From a virus, in IMG/VR virus record IMGVR_UViG_3300017706_000970, positions 24,996 to 88,995 of that record: 64,000 nucleotides of DNA; one strand, written 5' to 3'. Under the pieces are notes generated by a model. The model worked only from the letters and a program-made list of their open reading frames with translations, was not told where the DNA came from and made no database searches. The translations under genes and the position numbers were made by a program. Below, in pieces: positions 1 through 10,432 of this stretch; within the stretch, counting starts at the first letter, position 1; every line of letters begins with the position of its first letter.

Positions 1-96
1 ATTCTAACCTCACCTCCCGTAGCCGGATCCAGTTATAGTTCTCAAGGAACACAAGGATCTATAGACGTACCAAACAATTACGGGCAAGACTTGTAG
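1..96 (+). CDS. C-terminal end of an unidentified gene (truncated by window)
   Basis: An open frame enters from the left edge and stops at TAG 94-96, giving the last 31 residues. The tail is rich in Ser, Gly and Pro and has no motif I recognise. Its place just before gp8 suggests a baseplate or tail structural gene, but that is inference from context only. Confidence 0.5.
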   Translation: MLTSPPVAGSSYSSQGTQGSIDVPNNYGQDL

Positions 97-104
97 TATA
101 AATA
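97..104 (+). promoter_or_regulatory. T4-type late promoter before gp8
   Basis: Exact T4 late promoter octamer TATAAATA, starting one base after the preceding stop codon and 16 bases before the gp8 start. A Shine-Dalgarno-like AAGGA follows at 109-113. Confidence 0.8.
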
Positions 105-120
105 AACTAAGGAATAATAA

Positions 121-2589
121 ATGTCCAACTTGCAATTTTCTTTCAATGTATCAGCAGCAGAATCGTTTCTTGATGATTTTTCAAGTGACTCAGATTCTTT
201 CTATCTGATGATTTCTCGGCCAGAATCGTGGCCAAATGAAAACACACCACCAACTTCTATGGATACATCGAGCAATCAATTTGATTCGTGGTCTTCTGCT
301 ATTGCTGCAAAGAAAATTACAAGTAAAGATGCGAGACTCGTAACAAAAAGATACGACTGGACATCTGGTGTAACGTATTCACAATTCTCAGATACAAATG
401 AAATTTTTCGTTCTGCGACATATGAATCAAGACCGTTCTATGTAATGACTCCGCAGTATAGAGTCTACAAGTGTCTTGATAATAACAGAGGATCGGTTGC
501 ATCTACAGTACAACCAACACATACTTATCCAGATTATCAAACGCCCGGGACCGATGGTTACTCTTGGCAGTTCATGTATCAACTCAAAGAAGAAGATCTG
601 GAATTTGTGACTGACGACTATATTCCAGTTTCAGTTGCCGGTTCAACCACTAAGATTGGAACAATCGAGTACCTTCAACGAGAGGTTCAGGAAAATTCCT
701 CGAATGGTGGAGTATTCGGAGCTAAACTAGATCGTTCTGGAAGTTACTGGTCTGAATCAGAAATAATGAGGAAGGGAAATAGTTCTGATGGAACATTCTA
801 CATAAAGCATTCAGTTTATGGTTTGGATAACACATCAGTATTCCCCACTCCACTCGGAGACGTAGATGCTTGCAAATGGACAGTAAACAATTCATATACC
901 GTCGGTCAGTATACAGACTGGGCACTAACTGATCTTGATATGGGAACAGGTATTATTCCGAATAATCCAACTTCCTATACTAAAATAGGTTTCTATAAGA
1001 AAATTCTCGGAACATCTGGTGGAGATATTTTCACCACAAGGTTTGAAAATACCCCATCGTTCGTGCCAAGTTCCAGTACACCGGCGTATTTTAATATTGT
1101 ACCTTACATATATGTTGCAAGTGGAACTGGGAACACATCTGAACAGAATGCTGTTATATATCCACTGTTTCAGGGAATTTCTTTCTCTACCGATGTTAGT
1201 GTACCAAGAGACTCAGACGGTATAGTAAATGAAACAAAGGTAATAACTGGCATTCGAGTTCTCGACCCCGGTTCTGGTATTACTGATCCCTCAATTCAGA
1301 TGTTAACCCCAACAGGTTCCACTGCTGCTGGAATTGGATTCCAAGCTTCCGCAGTTGGTTCGCCATTAGGTGGACATGGTTCTAACGCTCCATATGAATT
1401 AGGTGCAAACAAGGTAATGATTCGAACATTACTAAAGGGTTCCGAAGGCGGCGCGTTTGATGTTCAGAATGATTTTAGAAAATTCTCAATTATTAAGAAC
1501 CCACAACTTGCAGGATGGACTGCGGGAGTTACTGCCGGATTTGTTGCGGGAACTGCAACACCGAACTTCACTGACGTAAGAATACGAAACGAAAACAATA
1601 CTGCTGTTATAGATTTCCACACAGTGGGAACACCGGGAATGACTCACCCAGTAGACGCATTTGTTGTTGGACAAAAGATTCATCAAGGCGAATACAGCAC
1701 AACACAGGCAAGAGGAACAGTAACAAATTGGGTTCCAAATACTGCCGGAAAACTAACCGTGTCTGTAGACAACGGATCATTCAGAGCTTGTGTAATTCCA
1801 GATGAACGACCAAGTTCCGTGACCTCCGGTAGAATTTTCTACGGAGAAACAACAGGAACCGGTTACACATTTGGCGGAGACGGAAATAGTTTCGGTGGAT
1901 TTGTAGATTCCGTAACACACAGTAAGACATTCGTTAATGAATCATTCCCAATCGGATCTGTTGTGTATGGTATGGACTCCGGTTCTACTGCCAAAGTAAC
2001 TCGATTCGTTGCTGATGCAGATGGTGAACGAGGAATTATGACACTCACAGATAAAGTTGGTTCTTTCATTGCTCCTCGCGTTGCACTCGGAACTCAACTA
2101 GATGGCGAAAAGGTATTTGGTTTCCGATCACTTTCGGAAGATGGCACAGTTCAGCTGAGCAATTCTCCAGTGGGAACTATTACCAAAACCGAAAGTCAAC
2201 CAGTAAATATTGATGAGACTCACAGACTCACCACCAAGGTTCGGTCGTTATTTAACAGTCCACAATTTCAATTAGATTCGAGTCTTCTTGACTTGAATGT
2301 AAGTGCAAATTCAAATTTGTTTAGTTCGACTTTAGTTGGATTTAGTTATGCAACCGGAAGCACTTCGGGTGTATCAGGAAGCACCGTGGATATGTTCCTG
2401 ACATCCACAATAGGTTCAATAACATCAGGAAATGTAGTAACACTAAACGGTTTTACTGGTGAAGTTCTGGGAACAACTATACCGGAATTCTTGAGAAATA
2501 CCGGACAAGTGTTATACATAGAGAACGTAAGACCTGTAGAAAGAAATCCAGACCAAGACGAAGAAATCAAAGTCGTAATTGACTTTTAG
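121..2589 (+). CDS. 8: baseplate wedge protein gp8-like, enlarged
   Basis: The first ~190 residues follow T4 gp8: a W-P-N-E-N-T-P-P segment, the R-Y-D-W block, the Y-R-V-Y-K-C-L-D strand near residue 120, the DGYSW-x-F-M-Y segment and D-D-Y-I-P-V. The last ~30 residues (YIENVRPV then acidic, ending VVIDF) match the gp8 C-terminus. gp8 forms part of the baseplate wedge and contacts gp7 and gp10 in T4. T4 gp8 is 334 residues; this one is 822, so about 480 residues rich in Gly, Thr and Ser have been inserted in the middle. It has its own late promoter and lies 14 bases before the giant DUF4815-type gene. Identity rests on the two ends; the middle is not recognised. Confidence 0.82.
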   Translation: MSNLQFSFNVSAAESFLDDFSSDSDSFYLMISRPESWPNENTPPTSMDTSSNQFDSWSSAIAAKKITSKDARLVTKRYDWTSGVTYSQFSDTNEIFRSATYESRPFYVMTPQYRVYKCLDNNRGSVASTVQPTHTYPDYQTPGTDGYSWQFMYQLKEEDLEFVTDDYIPVSVAGSTTKIGTIEYLQREVQENSSNGGVFGAKLDRSGSYWSESEIMRKGNSSDGTFYIKHSVYGLDNTSVFPTPLGDVDACKWTVNNSYTVGQYTDWALTDLDMGTGIIPNNPTSYTKIGFYKKILGTSGGDIFTTRFENTPSFVPSSSTPAYFNIVPYIYVASGTGNTSEQNAVIYPLFQGISFSTDVSVPRDSDGIVNETKVITGIRVLDPGSGITDPSIQMLTPTGSTAAGIGFQASAVGSPLGGHGSNAPYELGANKVMIRTLLKGSEGGAFDVQNDFRKFSIIKNPQLAGWTAGVTAGFVAGTATPNFTDVRIRNENNTAVIDFHTVGTPGMTHPVDAFVVGQKIHQGEYSTTQARGTVTNWVPNTAGKLTVSVDNGSFRACVIPDERPSSVTSGRIFYGETTGTGYTFGGDGNSFGGFVDSVTHSKTFVNESFPIGSVVYGMDSGSTAKVTRFVADADGERGIMTLTDKVGSFIAPRVALGTQLDGEKVFGFRSLSEDGTVQLSNSPVGTITKTESQPVNIDETHRLTTKVRSLFNSPQFQLDSSLLDLNVSANSNLFSSTLVGFSYATGSTSGVSGSTVDMFLTSTIGSITSGNVVTLNGFTGEVLGTTIPEFLRNTGQVLYIENVRPVERNPDQDEEIKVVIDF

Positions 2590-2603
2590 GGAGTAATAGA
2601 AAC

Positions 2604-5600
2604 ATGCCTTCATATGACCCTGAATTGACATCGGGAGATCCATACTACGACGATTTTGATAAGACAAAGAATTATCTTAAGATTCTTTTCAAGCCAGGAT
2701 TCGCCGTTCAAGCAAGAGAACTCACGCAACTTCAAACCGCTCTTCAAACACAGATCGAGCGTTTTGGAGATCATGTCTTTAAGAACGGAACTCCAGTTCT
2801 CGGTTCTGGTCTGACAGAAAAGAACGTAGGTTATATTCGAGCAACTGGACTCAGTGAAGCAAACAGAGCTCTTATTGCCGGTGACTTCTTAACTGGTACA
2901 GGTGATAAATCAAATCTACGAGCGAGAGTAATTTCAACAGAAGCTCCTCTCTCTACTGGTGTAGATACTTTTCCAGTCGTGTTTCTTCAGTACCTAAGTG
3001 GCGGTGGAACTGCTGGTGATTCCTTTGGTCTGGGTGATCAAGTTTACAGCGAAACTCAGAGTGTCAACTTTGCAGTAAAATCTACCACAGGTGATTATGT
3101 TGCATCAACCGGCAATGGACTGGCATGTTCCATTGATACTGGTGTATTTTATGTTGATGGTTTCTTTGTTTATGTCAATCCACAAACCAACGTACCTTTT
3201 AGATTATCAACAGCCAATCAAATCGAAAGTCCATCTTCTGGTGAAGACGGAACGGCCGCCGGCGCATCAGCTGGTGTTCGTCTTTACCAATTCCCAACCA
3301 ACCGTGTCGGTCTTCAAATCAATAAGAAAATCATTGATAATATTGATGATCCTACTCTTGTCGATCCTGCAAAGGGTTCTTACAACTACTCAGCACCCGG
3401 TGCCGATCGGTATCAAGTAGATCCTGTTTTTAGTTCTAAGGTTCTAAACATTACTACAAACACTCCGTCTGAATTTATCGACGAAGATTTCGTAGATGTC
3501 CTTCGAGTTGTAAACGGTAAGATTACTAAGCGATATAACAAGACAGAATATGCTGAATTAGAAAAGACACTTGCAAGAAGAACATTCGACGAATCTGGTA
3601 ACTATACCGTCAAACCATTTAATGCTACTATTCTAAACAATCTTAGAATTGACAAGTATCAGGTAGATGTTACCCTAAGTTCGGCCGCGGCAACTTTTGG
3701 TATTGGAGATAATGTTACCAGTAATGGTGTTACTGCTGAGGTTCTCAATGTATTAGATCGAACGAACTTCATCGGTTCTACCGCACAGAGATTAATCGTA
3801 GACATGGATTCTGGAAGATTTGCATCTGGTATTAGCATGACCAACAATGAAAGTCCAGATCCAGCTACCGGAACCGTAAACGCAATATCTTTCTTACCAG
3901 ATTCAACAGGTATTTTTAGTGCAGAACAGGGTGGTACTGCATCTAAGTTAGCTGTATCCATAAATTCCGGTAAGGCTTATGTTTTTGGTTATGAATTCGA
4001 AACACAGTCGAAAACAAATATCTCTTCGGATAGAGCAAGAACAGATGAATCTTTAATTGGTGCTAATCTAAATGCTAATTTAGGCAATTTTATCGTTGCA
4101 GAGACAGATGCACTTCCCGTCAATGATGTAGCAATCAAATATTCTGGAAATAGATTTGACAGTTACCCATTCGATTCTGGTGTTTCTATATTAGGAACAG
4201 ATGGTCCTTTTGAATATAACAATTTACCCAAAGTAGATCTTAAAGGTAAGTTCATTCAAGTTAACATTCCATATAGAGCTAACGAAGCAGGAACGGCTAC
4301 CATTAGATATTGGGCCCCATTGTTTGCCACAGAACATGACGGTTCATTCGATAGTGCTCTTGTTATCGATAATTTTGCTTCCGCTACTATGGAATCATCA
4401 GATACATCTTTAATTGTGGGATCCGAATCTTCCGCATATTATCTGCCAACTTCAATTGACAGTCAAGGTGGTTATGTTAGTTCCGGTGCAAATTCTCCCG
4501 GTGCAAGTGCAGATCGATTTCTACAAAAAATAACTTTTAGGCAGAATTATAGAAGTGGTGTAAACTACAGCACAGGGCGAGGAATTGCACCCAGTTTAAA
4601 TGAATATGCTTCCTTTAAAGGTCAAATAGGAACTCCCGGTGCTACTTGTTCGTTTGTTCGACAAGTTTTCATGGGTAACATTGACGGTGATATCGGCTCT
4701 GGAAACGGACCAAATGCTTATGTTAGAGCTGGTGGTGTTGCTAGACGATGGGTTCCAGCGGAGTCTGTTACCTTTAGATCTGGCAGTTCGATGATTCTAC
4801 AATCAGCAGGGACCGGAGGGTTTGAGAAATCCGGTGGTGTTATTCAACAGGGTTGGGCTGGAATCAGCGGAACGATTCAAGATTGCAGTCCAGTTTCATA
4901 TGGGTCTAGTATTAACTCCATCATTAATAAAAATATATACGCACTTCCAGTTGCGGATGCTTATGTTACTGGGCAGAATGGTTACAATTCTGCATCTAAC
5001 TTTGCAGTTGGTGATGTAGTGAGACAGTTCCAATATGGAGCTACCGGAAGCCCGGCCGCCGGAGGATTTACGCTCGGTGCTTCTGGTGGTGGATATGCTT
5101 ATACTGATCCAACCAGTCTATCAGAAGCAATAGCTGAAGTTGTTGGTTGGGTGTTAACTGTAAATGGTCCGATTCTTTATGCGGAACAGGTATCAGGTGT
5201 AACCTTCGCAGCATCTTGTGGATTTAGTAATCTTTCATATCCCGGAGTTCTTCCCGGAATCGCGTTTGGTAACACATGTGATGGTTGTCCCGGAGCCGGT
5301 TGCACTGTAGGATTTAATGGTCTCATAGACTTAGTTTCCACTTCTGCTCCTTCGAGCGGAGCAACCGTAGATTACACATTCAAGTATGGATTAAGATCAG
5401 GTTTTACTGCCGACATGACAGTACAAGAGGTCAGGTTTGAATCAGACGATCCCGGTATTGTTGGTGATGGATATCTAAATGTACTTCAGGACGAAGGTAA
5501 AGTCGATGCAGACTTTAATGCGGGATCAGCTGCTGTTGATAATCAAACTGCGACGGGGTTGATTGATGCTGGAATAGTTTCCACTTCATATAAACATGGA

Positions 5601-8600
5601 CAAATAGTAGTTCAGTTTACATATAATGACTGGGACGTTTCGAGAATTGATTATAATGATTATAAGGGCGATCCAAATATAATCAATAAGGGTAACGTGA
5701 TTAGTTGGGATAATAGTCAAAACAAACTTCTGTTAGAAATCTGCACAGGGTTCCAAGGATTCCAACGCGATCTTGGTTACATATATGGTATCAGAGATAC
5801 ATCATGTGATATGGCTTTCGTTGGATATGGTGGAAATGGTATAAATTCAAATAGTGACGTTTCAGAAAACTTTAGTAATATCGTTGATGTGGCTGGACCT
5901 TATAATATTACAACTGCTAATTTCAATGGTTTTGGTTCATATACTGAAGGTGAAACAGGAACTCAACTTCTACAGTCCAAGAGTAATTTTGTTCCCGGTC
6001 GATTCTATTCGGTCGGTGAGAAAGTTGCTCAGAATGTTCCGGGATCACAACCAACCAAATACGCAACTGGTACGGTGGTAAATTTCACGGCAAGGAACTC
6101 AGGAAATTCTGCTGACGTTCAAGACACAACACTTCTCATTGAGTTAGATTCAACTAATGGTGCTTCTTTCGAGGTTGGTGCAAATGCAAAACCAATTTTA
6201 GAAGGAACACTTTCGAGTGCTTCGGGTGTAACTGGATTTGTTCCAAGTCCAACAGGTAAGGTCACAACTGTTCAGAATTCTTATGGACTAAACGGTGCAT
6301 ACTTTAATGGATTCCTTGGTACTGCTGGTTCTTCTATGGATCAATATACTACAACGCAGGTTCCAGTTACTATTGGTACAGCAAGAATTAGGCAAATTCA
6401 AGAACAATCAAATGACGCTCAACAAGTTTCACTCTTTGATGTGAATATGGGCAACAAGAGATCAGGTGTTAAGTTCTTCCTAAATGAAATGAACGCAGCT
6501 TTTTATGGATTCGCAAAACAAACAAACAGAGCTGGATTGGTTCAATCCGCCGGCGGCAAACTGTTTGATGTTCATCCAACTTATATTGGTAAGGTATTCA
6601 ATCCTGATCAGAACAAGTTAGTTTTCCCAGTTCCAGTAGGAGATGTAGTCAAGACAATTAATTCTCTTGACTACAGAGTAATCAAGTCATTCCCAATAAC
6701 CTTTGATAATCCTAGTGATCTATCTGCCGAGGCTTCTTCCGGAAATTCTAATATTCGATTCGTAGGAGGTGGAGTTTCTGGTGGTATAGTAGATGGAACT
6801 GATCTAAACAACTATATCATGGTAGATAATAATGGTAAGATTATGGATCTGTTCTCAGATGCCTTTACACTTAGAACCAACAACACAGATTTCGGTGACC
6901 TAGGCAAATTAACTGTAACCAAGAACATTGGCGGTGGTACTGGGACATATCCAGATACTACCAAGTTTGATCTTATTGCCATGTTGGATGTAAATCCGGG
7001 TGAAAGTATTACCACAAGTCCAATTAGATTCAAGAAACTAAAAGAAGTTTCAACCACACTCGCAACAGGTGATATTAAAACATCAGCCACTGGATTGAAA
7101 TACTTCGAATTATCGAATAATGATATCTACTCATTCGTTTCTGCCTTCGATGAAGGTATTTCAGCAACCGCCGATGTATTTAACTTATTCTCACTGGACA
7201 ACGGACAACGAGATAATCTTTACCAGAATGGTAGATTGTACATCTCAAATAATGGTTTAGAATCAGCTGGAACTGTTGCGGATGTTAAAGATAAAAAGGC
7301 AAACCTCGCCGGTCCTATTAGTGTAGTGTATAGGTATTTCGAACATAGTGGTATTGGACCATTCGTTTCCGAATCATACATCAACGACTCTCCTGCTTCC
7401 GGTGAAATTAAATTTACATTCGATGACATTCCAGAATATACATCACCCGATAGTGGTGAAGTTATTAATCTAAACAAGATTATTGATTTTCGTCCAACAT
7501 TCGATGGAATAAACTTCAACGCAGTGTTCTTACCTGCAAGTGGACAGTCGTTTAATATCTCATATTCTTACTTTCTTCCGAGAATCGATAAACTCGTTCT
7601 TACAAGAGACAAAGAATTCAAGGTAATTCAAGGTGTTCCCGCACTCGAACCCACAACCCCAGATAAGGTTGTCGATGCAATGGAACTTTATAAGTTCTAT
7701 ATTCCTGCTTACACATATAAATCAACGGATGTAATCTCCAAGTTCATCGAGAACAAGAGATTTACCATGCGAGATATTGGTAGTCTTGAACGAAGAATTC
7801 AACAAATTGAATACTACAGCACACTTTCTCTTCTTGAAAGACAAACAGAAGCCCTGTTTGTTAAAGATGAAAATGGAAATGATAGATTCAAGAACGGTAT
7901 TATTGTTGATCAGTTCTCTGGTCACAATATCGGTGACGTAAAGAACAAAGATTACAATGTCGCAATGGACTTTGAAAACCAAGAGTTGAGATCACCATTT
8001 ACTTCACGCAGTGTTGATTTTGATGTGAAGACACTCAACAGTCTTCATAAGACATCAGATAATCTGGTTATGTTACCATTTACCAGCGAATCACTCAATA
8101 CTCAACCACTGTCCACATCAACAGTAAATCTCAATCCGTTTACTGTTACAAACTGGTTGGGTCGGGCTAAATTGACTCCACCATCAGACAACTGGTATGA
8201 TGACACAAAAAACCCAGATGTTCTTGTGAACATAGAAGGTGAAAACGATGCGTGGAAGGCTCTTGGATCAAACGCATTCGGAACCCAATGGAATGATTGG
8301 AAGACAAACTGGGTTGGTTCCGAGTCAATGTCCGATACAATTCTGAATAAGAATGCAAAGGGAATTTCAAGAACAACTGACGTTACCTCCAGTAGGCAAC
8401 TTCGCACTGGAATTGAAACCCGAGTGGTTCCAGAAAGAATCGTAAAGGAAATCGGAAGCAAGTTTGTAGATCTAAGTGTCGTACCTTTCGTTAGATCGAA
8501 GAGTGTATCAATTACTGCTACAAACCTTCGACCAAGTACAAAGGTTCACGCATTCTTCGATGGAGCGAATGTAGATGAACATTGCACCTTCTCAGTGGAT

Positions 8601-10211
8601 GGTACTACTTACAGGTTAACTGAAGCCGACTTGATTACAGATTCGACTGGTTCGATTGCATCAAGTGTTAATTTGACATTTACCATTCCATCCGGTCAAT
8701 TCCGCGTTGGTGAGAAACTATTCCGACTCACAGATAGTGCAACTAATGTAGTTTCTGCCGCAACCACAAGTGCAGAAATGGTCTACCCAGTTGAAGGGTT
8801 AGTTGATACGAGAGAAGATATTACAATCACAACTCGCAAACCAAATCTAATTCGAAAGAGTGTAAATGAAGAAAGAATCATAACTGATACGGACACGGAT
8901 CTCTTCGTGAATGAAAGTTCACCAACCAATCCAGTATCACAGACATTCTTCGTATCACCATCAGAATATCCTAACGGTGTTTATGTTGATAAGGTAAGTA
9001 TTTACTTCAAGAGTAAATCAAACACACTACCAGTTACTCTTCAACTTCGACCAACTTCAAATGGATACCCTAGTTCTTCTATAGTGTACCCGTTTGCGGA
9101 AGTCGTTAAGAACGCATCCGAAGTAAACATCAGTGAAAGTCCAGATGTTGCAAGTGTTGGTTCTGCCACTACATTCACATTCTCTTCGCCAGTATATCTA
9201 CTTCCCGGTGAACATGCTGTATCACTTAAGACAAACAGTGACGAATACTCCACATACATTGCCGTCATGGGCGACAATCAAATTGGAACTGAGATTCCCG
9301 TTACAGAACAACCAAACCTCGGATCACTTTTCCGATCTGAAAATGCTGGTAAATGGGAAGCAGATACAACTGCGGATCTCATGATGCAGGTAAGTAAGTG
9401 TAAGTTTACTTCCGGTGGTTTAAATGTTCTAACCCTAAAGGAAGAAAAGGGTTCTGGTGGATATACCGACGAAATCAAACTTGATACGGGCAACTTGAAT
9501 GCCGAAGTTACAAACTGGCCTGAAAGTCGTTTCGATATTAAGATGAGATTTACACCAAACAATCCATCAAATGTCTCAGCAACGAGCACAGAATTTGCAG
9601 TAACGACGAATGAATCATTCTCGTTCGATAGTTCTCGTAAGATTAATCTTAACGTATCTGACACAAACGAAACATTGATTCTAGATGCTACGATTTCTGG
9701 AACAGATGATCATGTGTCCCCGGTATTTGATCTGGATCAAGTAAGTCTGATATCAGTTGAGAATATTATCGAAGGTGCCAAGGACTTAACGCCGGGTGGG
9801 GCCAACAATAATGGCGAACTAGACCCAGAGGCAAAACCAGTTGCAAGTGGATCGGTGCCAAGATCTCGTTATGTTTCACGACAGGTAAACCTCGCAGACG
9901 GTTTCGAGTCTAAGAATATCAGAGTAATTTTGAACGAGTTCAAACCACAAAACACTGATATACAGGTGTTTGTGAAACAACAACCAGCGGGCGAAGATGC
10001 ACCGTTCGAGAACGAACCATACGTTCAGTTGACTACATCGACAACAGGAACATTTGATGGATTCAGAGAAGTAGAGTATAATTTACCCGCAGACCTAACG
10101 GAAGCAATGGGTAAATTTGCAATCAAGGTTTGTATGTACGCCGACGGAGCTCCACTAAATACTGCGGTTGTTCCAAGAGTTAAAGACTTAAGGACGATTG
10201 CCCTCGCATGA
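2604..10211 (+). CDS. giant DUF4815-type baseplate/tail structural protein
   Basis: 2535 residues. The N-terminus (YDDFDKTKNY, then FKPGFAVQARELTQLQT near residues 33-50, then IERFGDHVFK) is typical of the DUF4815 family, found in large virion proteins of T4-like marine phages beside gp8. The middle (~700-1300) is a long Gly/Ser/Asn-rich stretch with a local cluster of cysteines near residue 890 (CDGCPGAGC). The C-terminal third has beta-rich Thr/Ser/Val repeats and ends with a jelly-roll-like region. A role as a baseplate arm or wedge-to-fibre connector (gp10-like position) is inferred from family and neighbours. It overlaps the next gene by four bases (ATGA). No frameshift seen. Confidence 0.75.
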   Translation: MPSYDPELTSGDPYYDDFDKTKNYLKILFKPGFAVQARELTQLQTALQTQIERFGDHVFKNGTPVLGSGLTEKNVGYIRATGLSEANRALIAGDFLTGTGDKSNLRARVISTEAPLSTGVDTFPVVFLQYLSGGGTAGDSFGLGDQVYSETQSVNFAVKSTTGDYVASTGNGLACSIDTGVFYVDGFFVYVNPQTNVPFRLSTANQIESPSSGEDGTAAGASAGVRLYQFPTNRVGLQINKKIIDNIDDPTLVDPAKGSYNYSAPGADRYQVDPVFSSKVLNITTNTPSEFIDEDFVDVLRVVNGKITKRYNKTEYAELEKTLARRTFDESGNYTVKPFNATILNNLRIDKYQVDVTLSSAAATFGIGDNVTSNGVTAEVLNVLDRTNFIGSTAQRLIVDMDSGRFASGISMTNNESPDPATGTVNAISFLPDSTGIFSAEQGGTASKLAVSINSGKAYVFGYEFETQSKTNISSDRARTDESLIGANLNANLGNFIVAETDALPVNDVAIKYSGNRFDSYPFDSGVSILGTDGPFEYNNLPKVDLKGKFIQVNIPYRANEAGTATIRYWAPLFATEHDGSFDSALVIDNFASATMESSDTSLIVGSESSAYYLPTSIDSQGGYVSSGANSPGASADRFLQKITFRQNYRSGVNYSTGRGIAPSLNEYASFKGQIGTPGATCSFVRQVFMGNIDGDIGSGNGPNAYVRAGGVARRWVPAESVTFRSGSSMILQSAGTGGFEKSGGVIQQGWAGISGTIQDCSPVSYGSSINSIINKNIYALPVADAYVTGQNGYNSASNFAVGDVVRQFQYGATGSPAAGGFTLGASGGGYAYTDPTSLSEAIAEVVGWVLTVNGPILYAEQVSGVTFAASCGFSNLSYPGVLPGIAFGNTCDGCPGAGCTVGFNGLIDLVSTSAPSSGATVDYTFKYGLRSGFTADMTVQEVRFESDDPGIVGDGYLNVLQDEGKVDADFNAGSAAVDNQTATGLIDAGIVSTSYKHGQIVVQFTYNDWDVSRIDYNDYKGDPNIINKGNVISWDNSQNKLLLEICTGFQGFQRDLGYIYGIRDTSCDMAFVGYGGNGINSNSDVSENFSNIVDVAGPYNITTANFNGFGSYTEGETGTQLLQSKSNFVPGRFYSVGEKVAQNVPGSQPTKYATGTVVNFTARNSGNSADVQDTTLLIELDSTNGASFEVGANAKPILEGTLSSASGVTGFVPSPTGKVTTVQNSYGLNGAYFNGFLGTAGSSMDQYTTTQVPVTIGTARIRQIQEQSNDAQQVSLFDVNMGNKRSGVKFFLNEMNAAFYGFAKQTNRAGLVQSAGGKLFDVHPTYIGKVFNPDQNKLVFPVPVGDVVKTINSLDYRVIKSFPITFDNPSDLSAEASSGNSNIRFVGGGVSGGIVDGTDLNNYIMVDNNGKIMDLFSDAFTLRTNNTDFGDLGKLTVTKNIGGGTGTYPDTTKFDLIAMLDVNPGESITTSPIRFKKLKEVSTTLATGDIKTSATGLKYFELSNNDIYSFVSAFDEGISATADVFNLFSLDNGQRDNLYQNGRLYISNNGLESAGTVADVKDKKANLAGPISVVYRYFEHSGIGPFVSESYINDSPASGEIKFTFDDIPEYTSPDSGEVINLNKIIDFRPTFDGINFNAVFLPASGQSFNISYSYFLPRIDKLVLTRDKEFKVIQGVPALEPTTPDKVVDAMELYKFYIPAYTYKSTDVISKFIENKRFTMRDIGSLERRIQQIEYYSTLSLLERQTEALFVKDENGNDRFKNGIIVDQFSGHNIGDVKNKDYNVAMDFENQELRSPFTSRSVDFDVKTLNSLHKTSDNLVMLPFTSESLNTQPLSTSTVNLNPFTVTNWLGRAKLTPPSDNWYDDTKNPDVLVNIEGENDAWKALGSNAFGTQWNDWKTNWVGSESMSDTILNKNAKGISRTTDVTSSRQLRTGIETRVVPERIVKEIGSKFVDLSVVPFVRSKSVSITATNLRPSTKVHAFFDGANVDEHCTFSVDGTTYRLTEADLITDSTGSIASSVNLTFTIPSGQFRVGEKLFRLTDSATNVVSAATTSAEMVYPVEGLVDTREDITITTRKPNLIRKSVNEERIITDTDTDLFVNESSPTNPVSQTFFVSPSEYPNGVYVDKVSIYFKSKSNTLPVTLQLRPTSNGYPSSSIVYPFAEVVKNASEVNISESPDVASVGSATTFTFSSPVYLLPGEHAVSLKTNSDEYSTYIAVMGDNQIGTEIPVTEQPNLGSLFRSENAGKWEADTTADLMMQVSKCKFTSGGLNVLTLKEEKGSGGYTDEIKLDTGNLNAEVTNWPESRFDIKMRFTPNNPSNVSATSTEFAVTTNESFSFDSSRKINLNVSDTNETLILDATISGTDDHVSPVFDLDQVSLISVENIIEGAKDLTPGGANNNGELDPEAKPVASGSVPRSRYVSRQVNLADGFESKNIRVILNEFKPQNTDIQVFVKQQPAGEDAPFENEPYVQLTTSTTGTFDGFREVEYNLPADLTEAMGKFAIKVCMYADGAPLNTAVVPRVKDLRTIALA

Positions 10212-10432
10212 GTTCAGGATTCCTAAATATCGAAGGTAGAAAAGATTTGGTCAGAGATCTAAAGTCTGGCGCAGTTCTTTCTCAAAATAAAGAAGCGCTT
10301 CTTGCTTATAAGCAAAAAGGTGAAGATAAAGATCAGATTAGAAAACTACAAGAGCAACAAAATTCTTTGCAACATGAAATGAGTGAAATCAAATCCATGT
10401 TACAAACATTACTGACTAGAGGAAATAATTAA
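10208..10432 (+). CDS. small coiled-coil protein between structural genes
   Basis: 74 residues, starting within the ATGA overlap with the giant structural gene. Residues ~35-70 are Gln/Glu/Lys-rich with leucine or methionine at heptad-like spacing, predicting a short coiled coil. The TAA stop shares its last A with the next start codon, so translation is probably coupled to both neighbours. I do not recognise a family. Its position suggests an assembly aid or a small trimerising link between the baseplate protein and the following fibre. Confidence 0.7.
   Translation: MSSGFLNIEGRKDLVRDLKSGAVLSQNKEALLAYKQKGEDKDQIRKLQEQQNSLQHEMSEIKSMLQTLLTRGNN

Noticed and set aside
8102-8461. Minus-strand frame of 119 residues within the giant structural gene
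   Set aside because: The plus-strand gene is continuous and recognised; the antisense frame has no known motif or promoter.
10154-10229. Two CTAAATA copies around the start of the small coiled-coil gene
   Set aside because: Both are within coding sequence and at chance frequency; not called as promoters.
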